60,186 bases of DNA, taken from positions 1 to 60,186 of the forward strand of contig JAKUPT010000010.1 of NCBI GenBank assembly GCA_022450595.1, written 5' to 3'. Each line of letters starts with the position of its first letter. Within the stretch, counting starts at the first letter, position 1. A program made the translations under genes and the position numbers. The notes under the pieces are model-generated. The model did not search any database. It was given only the letters and a program-made list of their open reading frames with translations, and was not told the origin of the DNA. Below are positions 25,985 to 34,871 of the stretch, in pieces. The DNA is from Bdellovibrionales bacterium (GTDB lineage Bacteria; Bdellovibrionota; Bdellovibrionia; Bdellovibrionales; UBA1609).

Positions 25985-28900
25985 TTATTGAAATAACGAA
26001 ATACACTTCCCCGCGGATCTTCCGCTGTCAACACTCATAAGATTAAAAAATGCCCGTGTTTTATTCACATTTTCTATTTTTGGAGATGTTTTTTTGTACT
26101 TTGTCATCATTATCTTTTCAAACTGCTGTTGAGAAATCTCACCGTTTTTCATTAAACGCTCTACGATTTTTTCAACAAACTCCCACTTTTCACTCAGCTC
26201 ATATATCGCGATCTCTGTGGCCTGCTTAAAAAGCTCTTCACTTTTTTTAAGCATTTGTGGACTTAATCTAAAGTTTTGTTGATCATTATTCGATACCATT
26301 GGCAGCTCTGATATAAATTCTGGAAAGATCCCATATTCGGTGATAGCTGATTTAATAATAGATCTTGCCATTTGAACATCTTGCCTCATTCCTGCATCAG
26401 CCTCAAATCCGGCCATTTGCTGTGAAATGCTACCTGCAAGTAGACCTGCCACTCTGTACAGTACACTGTTTTGAGTCACTGAGGGACTTCCCGGCATTGG
26501 GGTGTATCTTGCGTATCCAAGATAGTGCCCTCGTCCAACTATGGTGATAAAAGCCAATTTTTGGTTGGTGTATTTCGGGTTGTTAACCACAGCGTGACCG
26601 GCCTCATGAAAGCTTGTTAATTTAGCTTGATCTTTGGATTGAAGATGAATGACATCGGCAAAGTCAGTCACTTCAACGGAGACTGTATCTATCACTTTGC
26701 CTTTGTTGTTTTTAATATTAGCAACAATTTCTACCTTTCTTTCGTAGTTTGTTACATCTTCAATAAAAGGCTTGTTAGGCATATTGTCTTTAATTTCTAA
26801 ATTTATAGTTGCATCGGTTAACTGGTGGGACATCAACTTAATTCGAGCTTTTACAATGGTCGATGTAAGCTGAGATTCAATCACACTTCTTAAGCTTCTA
26901 GCCCCCTTGTCGTGAGTGAAAAACACACGTCCAAGAGTCTTTTCAAACTCTTTGTCATAATTAATTTTAATTTCTTGTTCTTTTAGTTTTTCGTGAATAG
27001 GTGATAAAAATTTTGGAGCAATGTATTCTGCAACTACCTCGCGCGTCAGTGGCTTCATTAAAATCACATCTAGCATTCGACCTAAAAAGGCTTCTGGAAC
27101 TCCACTTTCAAGAAGCAACTTATGAAGAGTTGACTGCTTTCGGCTATGATCCCAAATAGTCAGTCGTATATCATCGGCAGCCACACCCTTAAATAAATTT
27201 TCACCATCATTACCTGTAAAAATAAATACATGCTTTGAAAGGTCATACACTTTACCTGTAGCTGTAGATTCCCAACGCCTTTCGTCTGTGATTTCATACA
27301 TCTCTTTAAACAGTTCATCTTTTAAGGCTTTATTATTTCCACCCATATTAGAGGCTTCATCAAATAAAAGCACACCGCCTTCTGGGTTTGAAATTAAATA
27401 CCTTTCAAATTGCCCAGCCTTATCACCACTGACATAACCTGGAGGCGGGTTAAATACTTTATTAAAGTCCCCTTCAAACCTAATGGTTCCTAAGTTAATA
27501 AATCCTGTTCTATTGCTTGAACCATAAAGGGTTTCTGCTAAGGCTTTGGCAGTTTCTGACTTCCCTGTTCCTGTAGACCCAATAAGAAATAAGCTCATAG
27601 CTCTTTGGCGTTCTTGAGAATCTCCAATATGAGAGATAACCGCTTCACTGATTTTTTGGATCATTTCATTTTGTCCAAAAATTTTATTACTCATATTTTT
27701 ATGAAGATTTTCAATAATATTTAATATGCTCTTGTCTTGAAGTGGGTCTGTCACAGGCTTTGCTGGAGCATCTATTTTAGTCAATTCTGTATCATTGTTT
27801 GAAACCACAAATTTTTGATCTTGATAGCTGATATCTACTTTAATGTCTTCGCCCCTGTCTACTACATGCTCTGCAATAGATAATTTTATGTCAGTTAAGA
27901 TTCTTTCCATTGAGCGAATAATAGGCCTGGCCCCATATTCACTGTTGTAATTATGGTTCACTAAAATTTCTATGACCTCTTTGTCGATTCTTAATTCAAT
28001 GCCCGTGTCATATTTAAATCGACTAACGATCTCATTGAGATAATTCACAGCAATGTGCTCTGCAGAGGTTTTATTTAATGGAGCTGCAACTGTAAAAATG
28101 TCTATACGGTTTTTAATTTCTGGTGGAAGCTTTCCTTGATCCCCATAGTTACCGCTACTCTTGTGGTCTACCATCTCTTTTAAGCTGTCAGAGGTCATTT
28201 TTCCTAAAAAGTTGCGCATTTCAGACTCAGTCCAAGATTCCCAAGACTTTGGAAAGATCATGTCCACACTTCTGTTTGAAGTCATAATAAAAAGAAGATT
28301 TTTAACGTGACGGACCTTACCATCACCACCAGTTATTATACCTCTGTCTTGTAGCTCCATAATCCTTTGTAAGTGATCTGGATGCATCTTCTCAATTTCG
28401 TTAATAAGAACGATACCGCCCTTTCCTCCACGGCCAGGGTCGTCTATCCACTCTATAAACTGTCCAGACGTCTTTTGAGAAGATTCAATACCATTTGGGG
28501 CACCAAACAAGCTGTTGCCTTCAAATCCACCTTTAGAGAGTTCATTGCCGTTGATTTCAAAAAAGGCCCCTCGATTGTTTAACACAATCTCGCTCAAACT
28601 TTGCCCCAGGTAGGTTTTACCAGTTCCCGTAGTTCCTACTATATAAACCGAGGCCACGTTTTTATTTCTTGATTGAAGAAGTCCCGAGTAGGCGTTAAGA
28701 ACGTCTTTATTCATTCTCTCTTGGCCCACAACTTTTTCATTTAGCTTTGCTTCCACCTGATTAAAGAACTTAAAAAACTCAGAAAAGTTATTTGGGTCAA
28801 CAGGAAGACTGTAATACTCTCGTACAATTTCAGAGAGCTCATTTTTACCAATTTCTTTAATGGCTTCATCAGAGGTGGTCGAGTTTCTAATGGCAATGGA

Positions 28901-30148
28901 TTCAAGGATTTTAATGCTTCCATCTACTTTACCGTTGTTTGGAAGAAGTTTTAATGAGTCCTCAATCACTCGATCTATGATCTCTTCTTGAAACCTCACC
29001 CCATGGCGCCTTTCAACCTTAGTGATCCAGGTGTCGTAAAGTATCTGTTTCACTCTGTCATTTGGAAGCTCTTCAACACCAACTTGTTTGACTCGTCTTA
29101 AAAAAGCCTTATTGTCCTTAAAAGCCAAATTGAACTCTTCAGAGGTCGAAGCAAATATAAACTTTAAATTGCCTTGTGATTCTAGATAGCGTTTTAATGC
29201 TTCAACTTGGGCTTTTTCTAAAGTGTGAACTTCATCAATAAAAATAGCGATGGGTTGCTTAAGCTCTTTTTGAGCCGCTGAAACGGCCTCGACATACATT
29301 TCAATAGCTGCAGCCTGCGAGGCACTGTCGTTGGATTTTGCTAGAGTTGAAATCTTTGCCGGTGTGGTTTCAATGACTGTTAAGTCTTTTAAACTTTCAA
29401 AAGATCGGTTTTTAGGAAGCTGGTTATTAAATGAGATCTCATCAATTGCAACAGCAATGGAAGTTTTACCTACACCTGCTGGCCCTACAAGCACAGGGTT
29501 ACGACCTTTAATTCTTGCTAACACCTCAAGTGTTTGCATCACCTCTTTGTCACGACCTACAGTGGGAATGTATTCGTTGGCGGCCTTTTTCTCTAAAGCC
29601 TCATCACGCAAAAAGCCAACGGTACCCTCTAAGATAACTTCACCAAATTTTAAAGAGGCTATTTTGTCTTTTATAGAGGCATCTTCTGAAACCAATGAAG
29701 ACATACTTGTAAGCTCATATTGAGGTGAGTTTTGTAACCGGCTTTTTAAGTTATCAACTGCCGTATGAATAAACTGAACACCTTTTTGATCAGCAAGCTT
29801 TCCTTCAGAATTGGCAGCTTCAAATCTTTCAATCAGATCGGAGATTTTTCCTGAAGTTTCAGCATTGATAAAATGATTTAATGAATCAAAGGCTGCAGAA
29901 AGAATAAAACTATTAAGTTTTTTATTATTATTAACACTTTTAAGTTGTGTTTCGACGATTGTGACAACTTTGTCATAAACTTCAAAATACTTATAACTTT
30001 CAAGTGTTTTAAGTGTTTCACTAACAACTACGGCATCGGTATTTCCTAAGTTGGAAATAACATCTCTAACTTCATAAAGTTTTTCCTGTGAAGCCTGTAA
30101 TTGAAAACAAAAGATCGTTGCTATAATAAAGCAAGACAATATACGCAT
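25985..30148 (-). CDS. exported triple Clp-type AAA+ ATPase fused to FtsH-type M41 metalloprotease, about 1387 aa
   Basis: Start placed at ATG 30148, preceded by GGGGTGA and opening signal peptide MRILSCFIIATIFCFQLQA; an in-frame start 69 bases upstream would bury it. Order: helical N-region (about 25-175); AAA 1, ClpB-D1-like (Walker A GPAGVGKT 222-229, Walker B FIDE with Asp305-Glu306, Arg pair FLRR); AAA 2, ClpB-D2-like (GTTGTGKT 505-512, Walker B reads LINE with Asn583 for Asp, NRIDIF, GARP sensor 2); AAA 3, ClpB/ClpC-D2-like (GSTGTGKS 857-864, PPPGYVSG pore-loop region, FDE 930-931, PEAFLGR, GARS); then an M41 peptidase with HEAGH 1181-1185, ITIVGRG, and third-ligand Asp1257 in MRQDVQMA. 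No FtsH-type AAA module or membrane helices are present. Neither ClpB nor FtsH has this order. How an ATPase would be powered outside the cytosol is unresolved. Confidence 0.85.
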   Translation of the reverse strand: MRILSCFIIATIFCFQLQASQEKLYEVRDVISNLGNTDAVVVSETLKTLESYKYFEVYDKVVTIVETQLKSVNNNKKLNSFILSAAFDSLNHFINAETSGKISDLIERFEAANSEGKLADQKGVQFIHTAVDNLKSRLQNSPQYELTSMSSLVSEDASIKDKIASLKFGEVILEGTVGFLRDEALEKKAANEYIPTVGRDKEVMQTLEVLARIKGRNPVLVGPAGVGKTSIAVAIDEISFNNQLPKNRSFESLKDLTVIETTPAKISTLAKSNDSASQAAAIEMYVEAVSAAQKELKQPIAIFIDEVHTLEKAQVEALKRYLESQGNLKFIFASTSEEFNLAFKDNKAFLRRVKQVGVEELPNDRVKQILYDTWITKVERRHGVRFQEEIIDRVIEDSLKLLPNNGKVDGSIKILESIAIRNSTTSDEAIKEIGKNELSEIVREYYSLPVDPNNFSEFFKFFNQVEAKLNEKVVGQERMNKDVLNAYSGLLQSRNKNVASVYIVGTTGTGKTYLGQSLSEIVLNNRGAFFEINGNELSKGGFEGNSLFGAPNGIESSQKTSGQFIEWIDDPGRGGKGGIVLINEIEKMHPDHLQRIMELQDRGIITGGDGKVRHVKNLLFIMTSNRSVDMIFPKSWESWTESEMRNFLGKMTSDSLKEMVDHKSSGNYGDQGKLPPEIKNRIDIFTVAAPLNKTSAEHIAVNYLNEIVSRFKYDTGIELRIDKEVIEILVNHNYNSEYGARPIIRSMERILTDIKLSIAEHVVDRGEDIKVDISYQDQKFVVSNNDTELTKIDAPAKPVTDPLQDKSILNIIENLHKNMSNKIFGQNEMIQKISEAVISHIGDSQERQRAMSLFLIGSTGTGKSETAKALAETLYGSSNRTGFINLGTIRFEGDFNKVFNPPPGYVSGDKAGQFERYLISNPEGGVLLFDEASNMGGNNKALKDELFKEMYEITDERRWESTATGKVYDLSKHVFIFTGNDGENLFKGVAADDIRLTIWDHSRKQSTLHKLLLESGVPEAFLGRMLDVILMKPLTREVVAEYIAPKFLSPIHEKLKEQEIKINYDKEFEKTLGRVFFTHDKGARSLRSVIESQLTSTIVKARIKLMSHQLTDATINLEIKDNMPNKPFIEDVTNYERKVEIVANIKNNKGKVIDTVSVEVTDFADVIHLQSKDQAKLTSFHEAGHAVVNNPKYTNQKLAFITIVGRGHYLGYARYTPMPGSPSVTQNSVLYRVAGLLAGSISQQMAGFEADAGMRQDVQMARSIIKSAITEYGIFPEFISELPMVSNNDQQNFRLSPQMLKKSEELFKQATEIAIYELSEKWEFVEKIVERLMKNGEISQQQFEKIMMTKYKKTSPKIENVNKTRAFFNLMSVDSGRSAGKCISLFQ

Positions 30149-30489
30149 AATCACCCCAATAATTATTTTTATATCCCTCAACATCTTGGTATTGAAATCT
30201 ATGCATATATAAGTCAAGTGCTAGAAATTTAGTAATAATGAAATTCTTATATTTGAATGTAATTATGTAAGTAGAAGCTTAGGTAAAATTTAATCATAAC
30301 AAGCCGTTCTCGACACTAAATCTATCAATCAGAGTACTTATTAAGCAATCTTGATAACTTTTTACAAAATTGTATAAAAAGCATTTTTATCATCTATTAA
30401 AAGTGAACTTAAAGAAGAATCAGCTAATAGAAGTATATAAATATTATAGGGATAAGTTGGATTGTAAAATTGACTAGATGTAGGAATGT
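30149..30489. other. intergenic AT-rich stretch upstream of the AAA+/M41 operon
   Basis: About 340 bases between the patatin stop and the chimera start. No convincing reading frame, RNA or repeat seen. It should contain the promoter of the minus-strand operon. A TTGACT hexamer is present on the minus strand near 30217 but no good -10 box at standard spacing was found. Confidence 0.5.
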
Positions 30490-31365
30490 TTACTTCTTAT
30501 TTGTTTTAAGAAACTCTGGCACCTTTAAAGGAATAAAGTCTTTAATTAGTTTTCGGATTGAATTAATTAAATTAAATCTTCTATACCAAACAAGTTTACT
30601 CAATTGCTGATCTGCGGTTTTATAACCTTCATCAATAAGTTTTTTCTTATTGGCTGAGTTATCAAACAGGCTATATTTACTTAAATCTAAAGAGATCTTG
30701 ATGTCGGCCAATCTCACTTGTTCCTTTGTTCTGGAGTCAATGGCAATATCTATGGCATTTCCAACAACAGTAAATATATCCATGGGTTTTTGGTATTCAT
30801 TAACTCCATTTAAATCTACAGCCACAGTAATTCCAGCTCCCATATTTTTTACGGCTGCTACGGGTACATTTTGAGTGATGCCCCCGTCAACAAGCAGTCT
30901 CCCCTCATGCTCAACAGGTGTAAATACTCCAGGCACAGCAACGGAGGCACAGACAGCCGGTATGAGCTTTCCTTTTTTAAAAATAACAGACTCCCCTGAT
31001 GTGATGTCTGTAGTGCAAATAGCTAGAGGGATTTTTGCATCTTCAATATTTACATCTCCAATATCATTTAAAAGCATTTGTTTTATAGAGTCTGTGCTTA
31101 CAAATCCTCTTTTGTCTAAATTAAGCTTAAAAACACTTTTAGCTTTTAAACGCTCACCAAGCTGATCTATCTCATCTAAATTTTTCCCAAAGGCATAGTA
31201 GCTGGCTACAATAGCTCCGACACTGGTGCCTGATATGTAAGAAATGTTTATATTTTTGTCGTCAAAAGCTCTTAGCACACCTATATGCGCAAGACCTTTA
31301 GCAGCTCCCCCGCCGAGGGCAAGACCGATTTTTTTATTAAACGGATTAAAAGATAGTTTTTCCAT
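30490..31365 (-). CDS. patatin-like phospholipase, RssA type, 291 aa
   Basis: Cytosolic-type patatin with no signal peptide. Oxyanion loop LGGGAAKGLAHIGVL, nucleophile Ser48 in GTSVG, and the dyad Asp160 in VDGG followed by ITQNVPV, all in canonical order. Length and motifs match the small bacterial patatins (RssA/YchK group), which hydrolyse acyl esters of phospholipids. It could act on the cell's own or, if delivered, on prey membranes; no export signal is visible. Single gene between the AAA+/M41 operon and hemJ. Confidence 0.9.
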   Translation of the reverse strand: MEKLSFNPFNKKIGLALGGGAAKGLAHIGVLRAFDDKNINISYISGTSVGAIVASYYAFGKNLDEIDQLGERLKAKSVFKLNLDKRGFVSTDSIKQMLLNDIGDVNIEDAKIPLAICTTDITSGESVIFKKGKLIPAVCASVAVPGVFTPVEHEGRLLVDGGITQNVPVAAVKNMGAGITVAVDLNGVNEYQKPMDIFTVVGNAIDIAIDSRTKEQVRLADIKISLDLSKYSLFDNSANKKKLIDEGYKTADQQLSKLVWYRRFNLINSIRKLIKDFIPLKVPEFLKTNKK

Positions 31366-31556
31366 AGCCTCAGTATACAGAAATTAAAGATACATTTCTT
31401 GATATTGTTTTTTTATCAAAAATATTACAAGGGCAGGTTCTTTAGATATTTTGCTATTACTAATCTAAAAAACCTTTAAACTTTAAACAATATATGAATT
31501 TCATATTTTAAAGAGGCATAAATATTATGTTACATTATAAAGAATCAATGATTTAA

Positions 31557-31979
31557 TCAGAAAGGTTTAAAAACAGCTAATAAAATAATAATTATTAAAA
31601 GCGGAGTGGGCCACTCATTGCGAATGCGGCACTGCTTAGAGTTCAAATAGACATTATCCTCTTTAAACTTCAGTCTCACACGGTTGATGTAAGCAGTATA
31701 AACAATCAAAGCGACTATTAAAACAAGCTTTACATGCATCCACCCGGACCACAGCCAATGATCTTGAATATAAAGAAGAATACTGCCGTTAATAACAGTG
31801 AAGTACATAGAAGGCATTGTGATGTATTTATATAGCCTCATTTCCATGACTTTTAACAGGTCGGTAATGTCTTTATTGTCTTTGTTTTCAGCATGGTATA
31901 CGAACAGGCGAAACATATAAAAAAGCCCGGCAAACCAGGTCACCATTCCTATCAGATGAAAGGCTTTAAACCACAACAC
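31557..31979 (-). CDS. hemJ: HemJ protoporphyrinogen IX oxidase, 140 aa
   Basis: Four-helix membrane protein of the HemJ/UPF0093 family: early FHLIGMVTWFAGLFYMFRLFVYH with the conserved His, a middle span TMPSMYFTVINGSILL, and MHVKLVLIVALIVYTAYI with His and Lys of the family. Oxidises protoporphyrinogen IX to protoporphyrin IX in haem synthesis. GTG start lies one base after the upstream nuclease stop, indicating co-transcription with it. Length is normal for HemJ. Confidence 0.85.
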   Translation of the reverse strand: MLWFKAFHLIGMVTWFAGLFYMFRLFVYHAENKDNKDITDLLKVMEMRLYKYITMPSMYFTVINGSILLYIQDHWLWSGWMHVKLVLIVALIVYTAYINRVRLKFKEDNVYLNSKQCRIRNEWPTPLLIIIILLAVFKPF

Positions 31980-31980
31980 A

Positions 31981-33519
31981 TCAATCTCCAGAACAATTCA
32001 TAACAATGGGCAAGTGATCGCTCATCACTTCTGTGAGTGAGCTGTAATTGCCTGATTGAAAGTTTAAAATAAACTTTTCATAATAATCAGTTAGCTCTTT
32101 ATCCAGGTACTCTCTGTCAAACAACTCGTTATTGTCTTCATCTTTTCGTTCAATAAAGTCTTTAAGAGTCATCCCAAAAAACGTGACAGAGTCAGGTTTG
32201 CTATCTAAAAAGTAATCTTTAAGCTCACCTTTTGAAGAAATCGCATTCATTTTTCCATGAAAGTCTTTAAGGTACTCTAAGTAGTCCTCACTGGATTCAT
32301 CTTCTTCTGGATCAATAAAATTATAGGCGTGGGCACTTTCAGCGTCACAAAAGTCTATGCGGTCCGTATCAAAGATAAAATGATCATAGCTGCTGGCAAG
32401 ACCACTGTCTCCGTAGGTTGTAGGGGTATCGACAAAAATATTATAATCGCCTAAGCCCCAATGACTTCTAAACAACAATCTCCAGTAGTAGGCGTAATCG
32501 TCACCAGATTCATACTGAGTGGGCAAGTTAAAATCACCCAGCCACATAATGTTTTTATGTTGATCGTCTAAGCTTCTTTGACGTATGTACTCTGCAATAC
32601 GGCCTGCCACAATAGACATTTCAAAGTAGCGAGAAGTTTCAAATTTTGAATTCAGCATATCTTCAATTTGTATAAGGTCTTCTTCATCTTCAAAGTCTTC
32701 GAATTGTTTTTTAAAGTAATAACGTCTCAGATCCGTTAAAAAGATACTTCTATAAGCCCCAAATCGAGTGTGCATAGCGACCACAGTCATATTGTTGTTG
32801 CCCACTTTAAATTCTGACGCAAACACTCCACGTGCTACATACTCCACAAACCGGTTGTGTAAGTTGTCGTTTTTAGTTTCAAGATTTACATAACAAGACT
32901 TGCCTTCATACTCGCACAAAGGAGTTTCAATATTTTTGACCTTACTGGCTCGATAGTAGATACCAATGGTCTCTCTGTTGGTGTAGTTGCCCGTTGGGTG
33001 TGAACCAATGGTTAAAGACCAGCTAGGATCCAACTTTTGAAGCTCTTCTAGTAGAATTAAATAAGCTGGCAACACAAAAACATCAGCGTATTTTTTGATT
33101 TCTTCAGGGTTTTCAGAGTTCTTTAAAATGGTCATCAGCCTTCTATTTAACTTTTGTGTGGGGCTGCTTTGACCAGGGCTCATAATTTCAAGCACTGAAA
33201 CTATATCCCACTGATTAAACATCTTGGCCATTAGGGTGAGGTTTTTATAGGGCCTAGCTCCTAGTTTTAAACTATTAAGGCTTGCCACTTTTACCTCGGC
33301 GTCTGAGGCATAAGATGACTCCTGACTTTCATAGGTGATCCCTGAATTCTCCTCAAAACTTGTGGGACAATCCCAATCTTTTGAGGTTTGAATTTGATAG
33401 ATCTCACAAACTATGTAGGCTTCATAAAGCCAATAGTCATCTTTGTAGTCATCGTAATTTTTAATAAATTCTGAGGCTTGAAGAAATTGAAATAAGAAGA
33501 CAAAAATAAATAGACCCAT
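31981..33519 (-). CDS. secreted endonuclease/exonuclease/phosphatase-family protein, about 512 aa
   Basis: Signal peptide MGLFIFVFLFQFLQA; ATG 33519 is chosen because GGGAG precedes it and the hydrophobic core then begins directly. The DNase I-like fold motifs are in order: KVASLNSLKLG, a metal-binding Glu in VLEIMSP, VVAMHTRFG, LGDFNLP, YDHFIFD and the final SDHLPIV near the C-terminus. The acidic insert EDEEDLIQIEDM and the region EDESSEDYLEY are unusual. Likely a secreted nuclease degrading extracellular or prey DNA; a phosphatase or sphingomyelinase role is also possible for the family. Immediately precedes hemJ. Confidence 0.85.
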   Translation of the reverse strand: MGLFIFVFLFQFLQASEFIKNYDDYKDDYWLYEAYIVCEIYQIQTSKDWDCPTSFEENSGITYESQESSYASDAEVKVASLNSLKLGARPYKNLTLMAKMFNQWDIVSVLEIMSPGQSSPTQKLNRRLMTILKNSENPEEIKKYADVFVLPAYLILLEELQKLDPSWSLTIGSHPTGNYTNRETIGIYYRASKVKNIETPLCEYEGKSCYVNLETKNDNLHNRFVEYVARGVFASEFKVGNNNMTVVAMHTRFGAYRSIFLTDLRRYYFKKQFEDFEDEEDLIQIEDMLNSKFETSRYFEMSIVAGRIAEYIRQRSLDDQHKNIMWLGDFNLPTQYESGDDYAYYWRLLFRSHWGLGDYNIFVDTPTTYGDSGLASSYDHFIFDTDRIDFCDAESAHAYNFIDPEEDESSEDYLEYLKDFHGKMNAISSKGELKDYFLDSKPDSVTFFGMTLKDFIERKDEDNNELFDREYLDKELTDYYEKFILNFQSGNYSSLTEVMSDHLPIVMNCSGD

Positions 33520-33572
33520 ACCCACTCCCAATAAAAATATCTATTGGGAGCTTCTGGGAGTCAAATTTAAAA

Positions 33573-33803
33573 TTATTTTTGTAAACTGTCTAAATCACGT
33601 GTAAAGCTTGATTTTTTATCCGCCACGCGTTTGTACTGTTTATTGGCTTTTACAGCATCACTGTCATGTATCATTTGAGTGACTTCATTTTTAAGCTGCT
33701 TTTCTTTTTTAACTGAATCTTCAATCATATTATGGAAGTCAATTTTACCAGCAGCAAAAGCCTGTGATCCTATAAGAGTTATTACTACAATTAGTGTTTT
33801 CAT
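33573..33803 (-). CDS. small periplasmic/secreted protein, 76 aa
   Basis: Start at ATG 33803 behind AAGGGGAAT. Signal peptide MKTLIVVITLIGSQAFA, leaving a mature chain of about 59 residues rich in Lys and Asp (DSVKKEKQLKNEV and KQYKRVADKKSSF), likely helical. No family recognised. It precedes the nuclease gene by about 50 bases on the same strand. Confidence 0.65.
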   Translation of the reverse strand: MKTLIVVITLIGSQAFAAGKIDFHNMIEDSVKKEKQLKNEVTQMIHDSDAVKANKQYKRVADKKSSFTRDLDSLQK

Positions 33804-34010
33804 ATCTATTCCCCTTTTTACCCTTATATAGAGCAAGGCTGATGCCAACTCTATAGGCTCTATAGGGCCTGTAAAGGGGCTTAAGCTCCAAACACATTAA
33901 ACAGTTCCATGACATTTTAACGCCCGCATAGCTTGTTTTACATCTGTCAATTTTTTATACAATCGAATAGGCGTTGATTTTTAGCCCTATGTCGTTTACC
34001 TCTTAGCGTC

Positions 34011-34595
34011 ATGATTACAGCAAAAAAACACCTATTTATTAAACTAAGAGAAGTCCCTGAGGCTGGAAAGTCCTATAGTTTTTCTCAGGATGATACAGTT
34101 CTAGCGGATGAGCTCAAAGATATACTAAAAAACAACCCCTTCCAGGCAGATTTCACTATTCAGCCAATGGGAGATGAGGCCTATCATATCTCAGGCTCAA
34201 TTAAAGCCAAAATGAACCTCACCTGTGCCCTATGTGCCATTGAGTTTCCGTTTGAGGTGTATGAAAAAATCAATGAAATCTTATATATAGATAAAAAACA
34301 CCACTCTAGGAAAGAAAAGCAAGGTCGCGCCAACCATATCTCAGACTACAAAGAGGGCGGAGCTTTTTGCACAGAGCTTCACAAAGATGAGCTCAATGTG
34401 GCAGAGTTTTTACATGAACTGATTGCTGTGGCTGAACCTCCCTACCCTATGGGAAAGCCTGATTGTGAAACTTCTTGTGAAAATTATCAAAAAGCTGTGG
34501 AAAAAGGGCTTTTTAAGCCTCACGACCAAATAGATGAAGACTCAGCAGAGAAATCTCCCTTTGCGGTGCTCAAAGATTTGAAATTAAACAGTTGA
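34011..34595 (+). CDS. yceD: DUF177 / YceD family protein, 194 aa
   Basis: YceD family member found next to rpmF in many bacteria and linked to 23S rRNA processing or ribosome-associated RNA metabolism. Contains the cysteine pair LTCALCAIEF and a second CETSC pair, with the family segment DELNVAEFLHELIAVAEPPYP. It is followed by rpmF after about 65 bases, the conserved gene order. No signal peptide. Confidence 0.85.
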   Translation: MITAKKHLFIKLREVPEAGKSYSFSQDDTVLADELKDILKNNPFQADFTIQPMGDEAYHISGSIKAKMNLTCALCAIEFPFEVYEKINEILYIDKKHHSRKEKQGRANHISDYKEGGAFCTELHKDELNVAEFLHELIAVAEPPYPMGKPDCETSCENYQKAVEKGLFKPHDQIDEDSAEKSPFAVLKDLKLNS

Positions 34596-34659
34596 TTTTA
34601 GCCAATTTTTAGATATTAATGTGGACTTTATTAAAATTTAATTAAAAAGGATAAGAACT

Positions 34660-34839
34660 ATGGCCAGTCCAAAGAGTAAAATTTCCCGTTCAAAAAGAGG
34701 CATGAGAAGAGCTCATACGGCCTTAAAGCGTACAACTACAATTCAGTGCGACAACTGTGGAGCTGTTGCCCAGCCTCATAAAGTTTGCGTATCATGTGGT
34801 TACTACAAGGGCAAAGAAGTCCTCGTAGCACGCGATTAA
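34660..34839 (+). CDS. rpmF: 50S ribosomal protein L32, 59 aa
   Basis: Begins [19 protein letters not shown], the L32 N-terminus, and carries a four-cysteine zinc ribbon (CDNC ... CVSC). AAAAGGAT precedes the ATG. Ends 33 bases before fabH. Sits in the yceD-rpmF-fab order usual for bacteria. Confidence 0.96.
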   Translation: MASPKSKISRSKRGMRRAHTALKRTTTIQCDNCGAVAQPHKVCVSCGYYKGKEVLVARD

Positions 34840-34871
34840 GTTTAGATAAAAACCCAACTGGAGGGGATTAT

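Noticed and set aside
25985-30148. Simple identification as FtsH or as ClpB
   Set aside because: There are no FtsH membrane helices or FtsH-type AAA module, and ClpB has no M41 domain. The chain has three AAA modules with a peptidase at the end, so neither name fits.
34785-34871. Upstream in-frame start for fabH
   Set aside because: It lies inside rpmF in another frame; the ATG at 34872 has a strong ribosome site and the correct FabH N-terminus.
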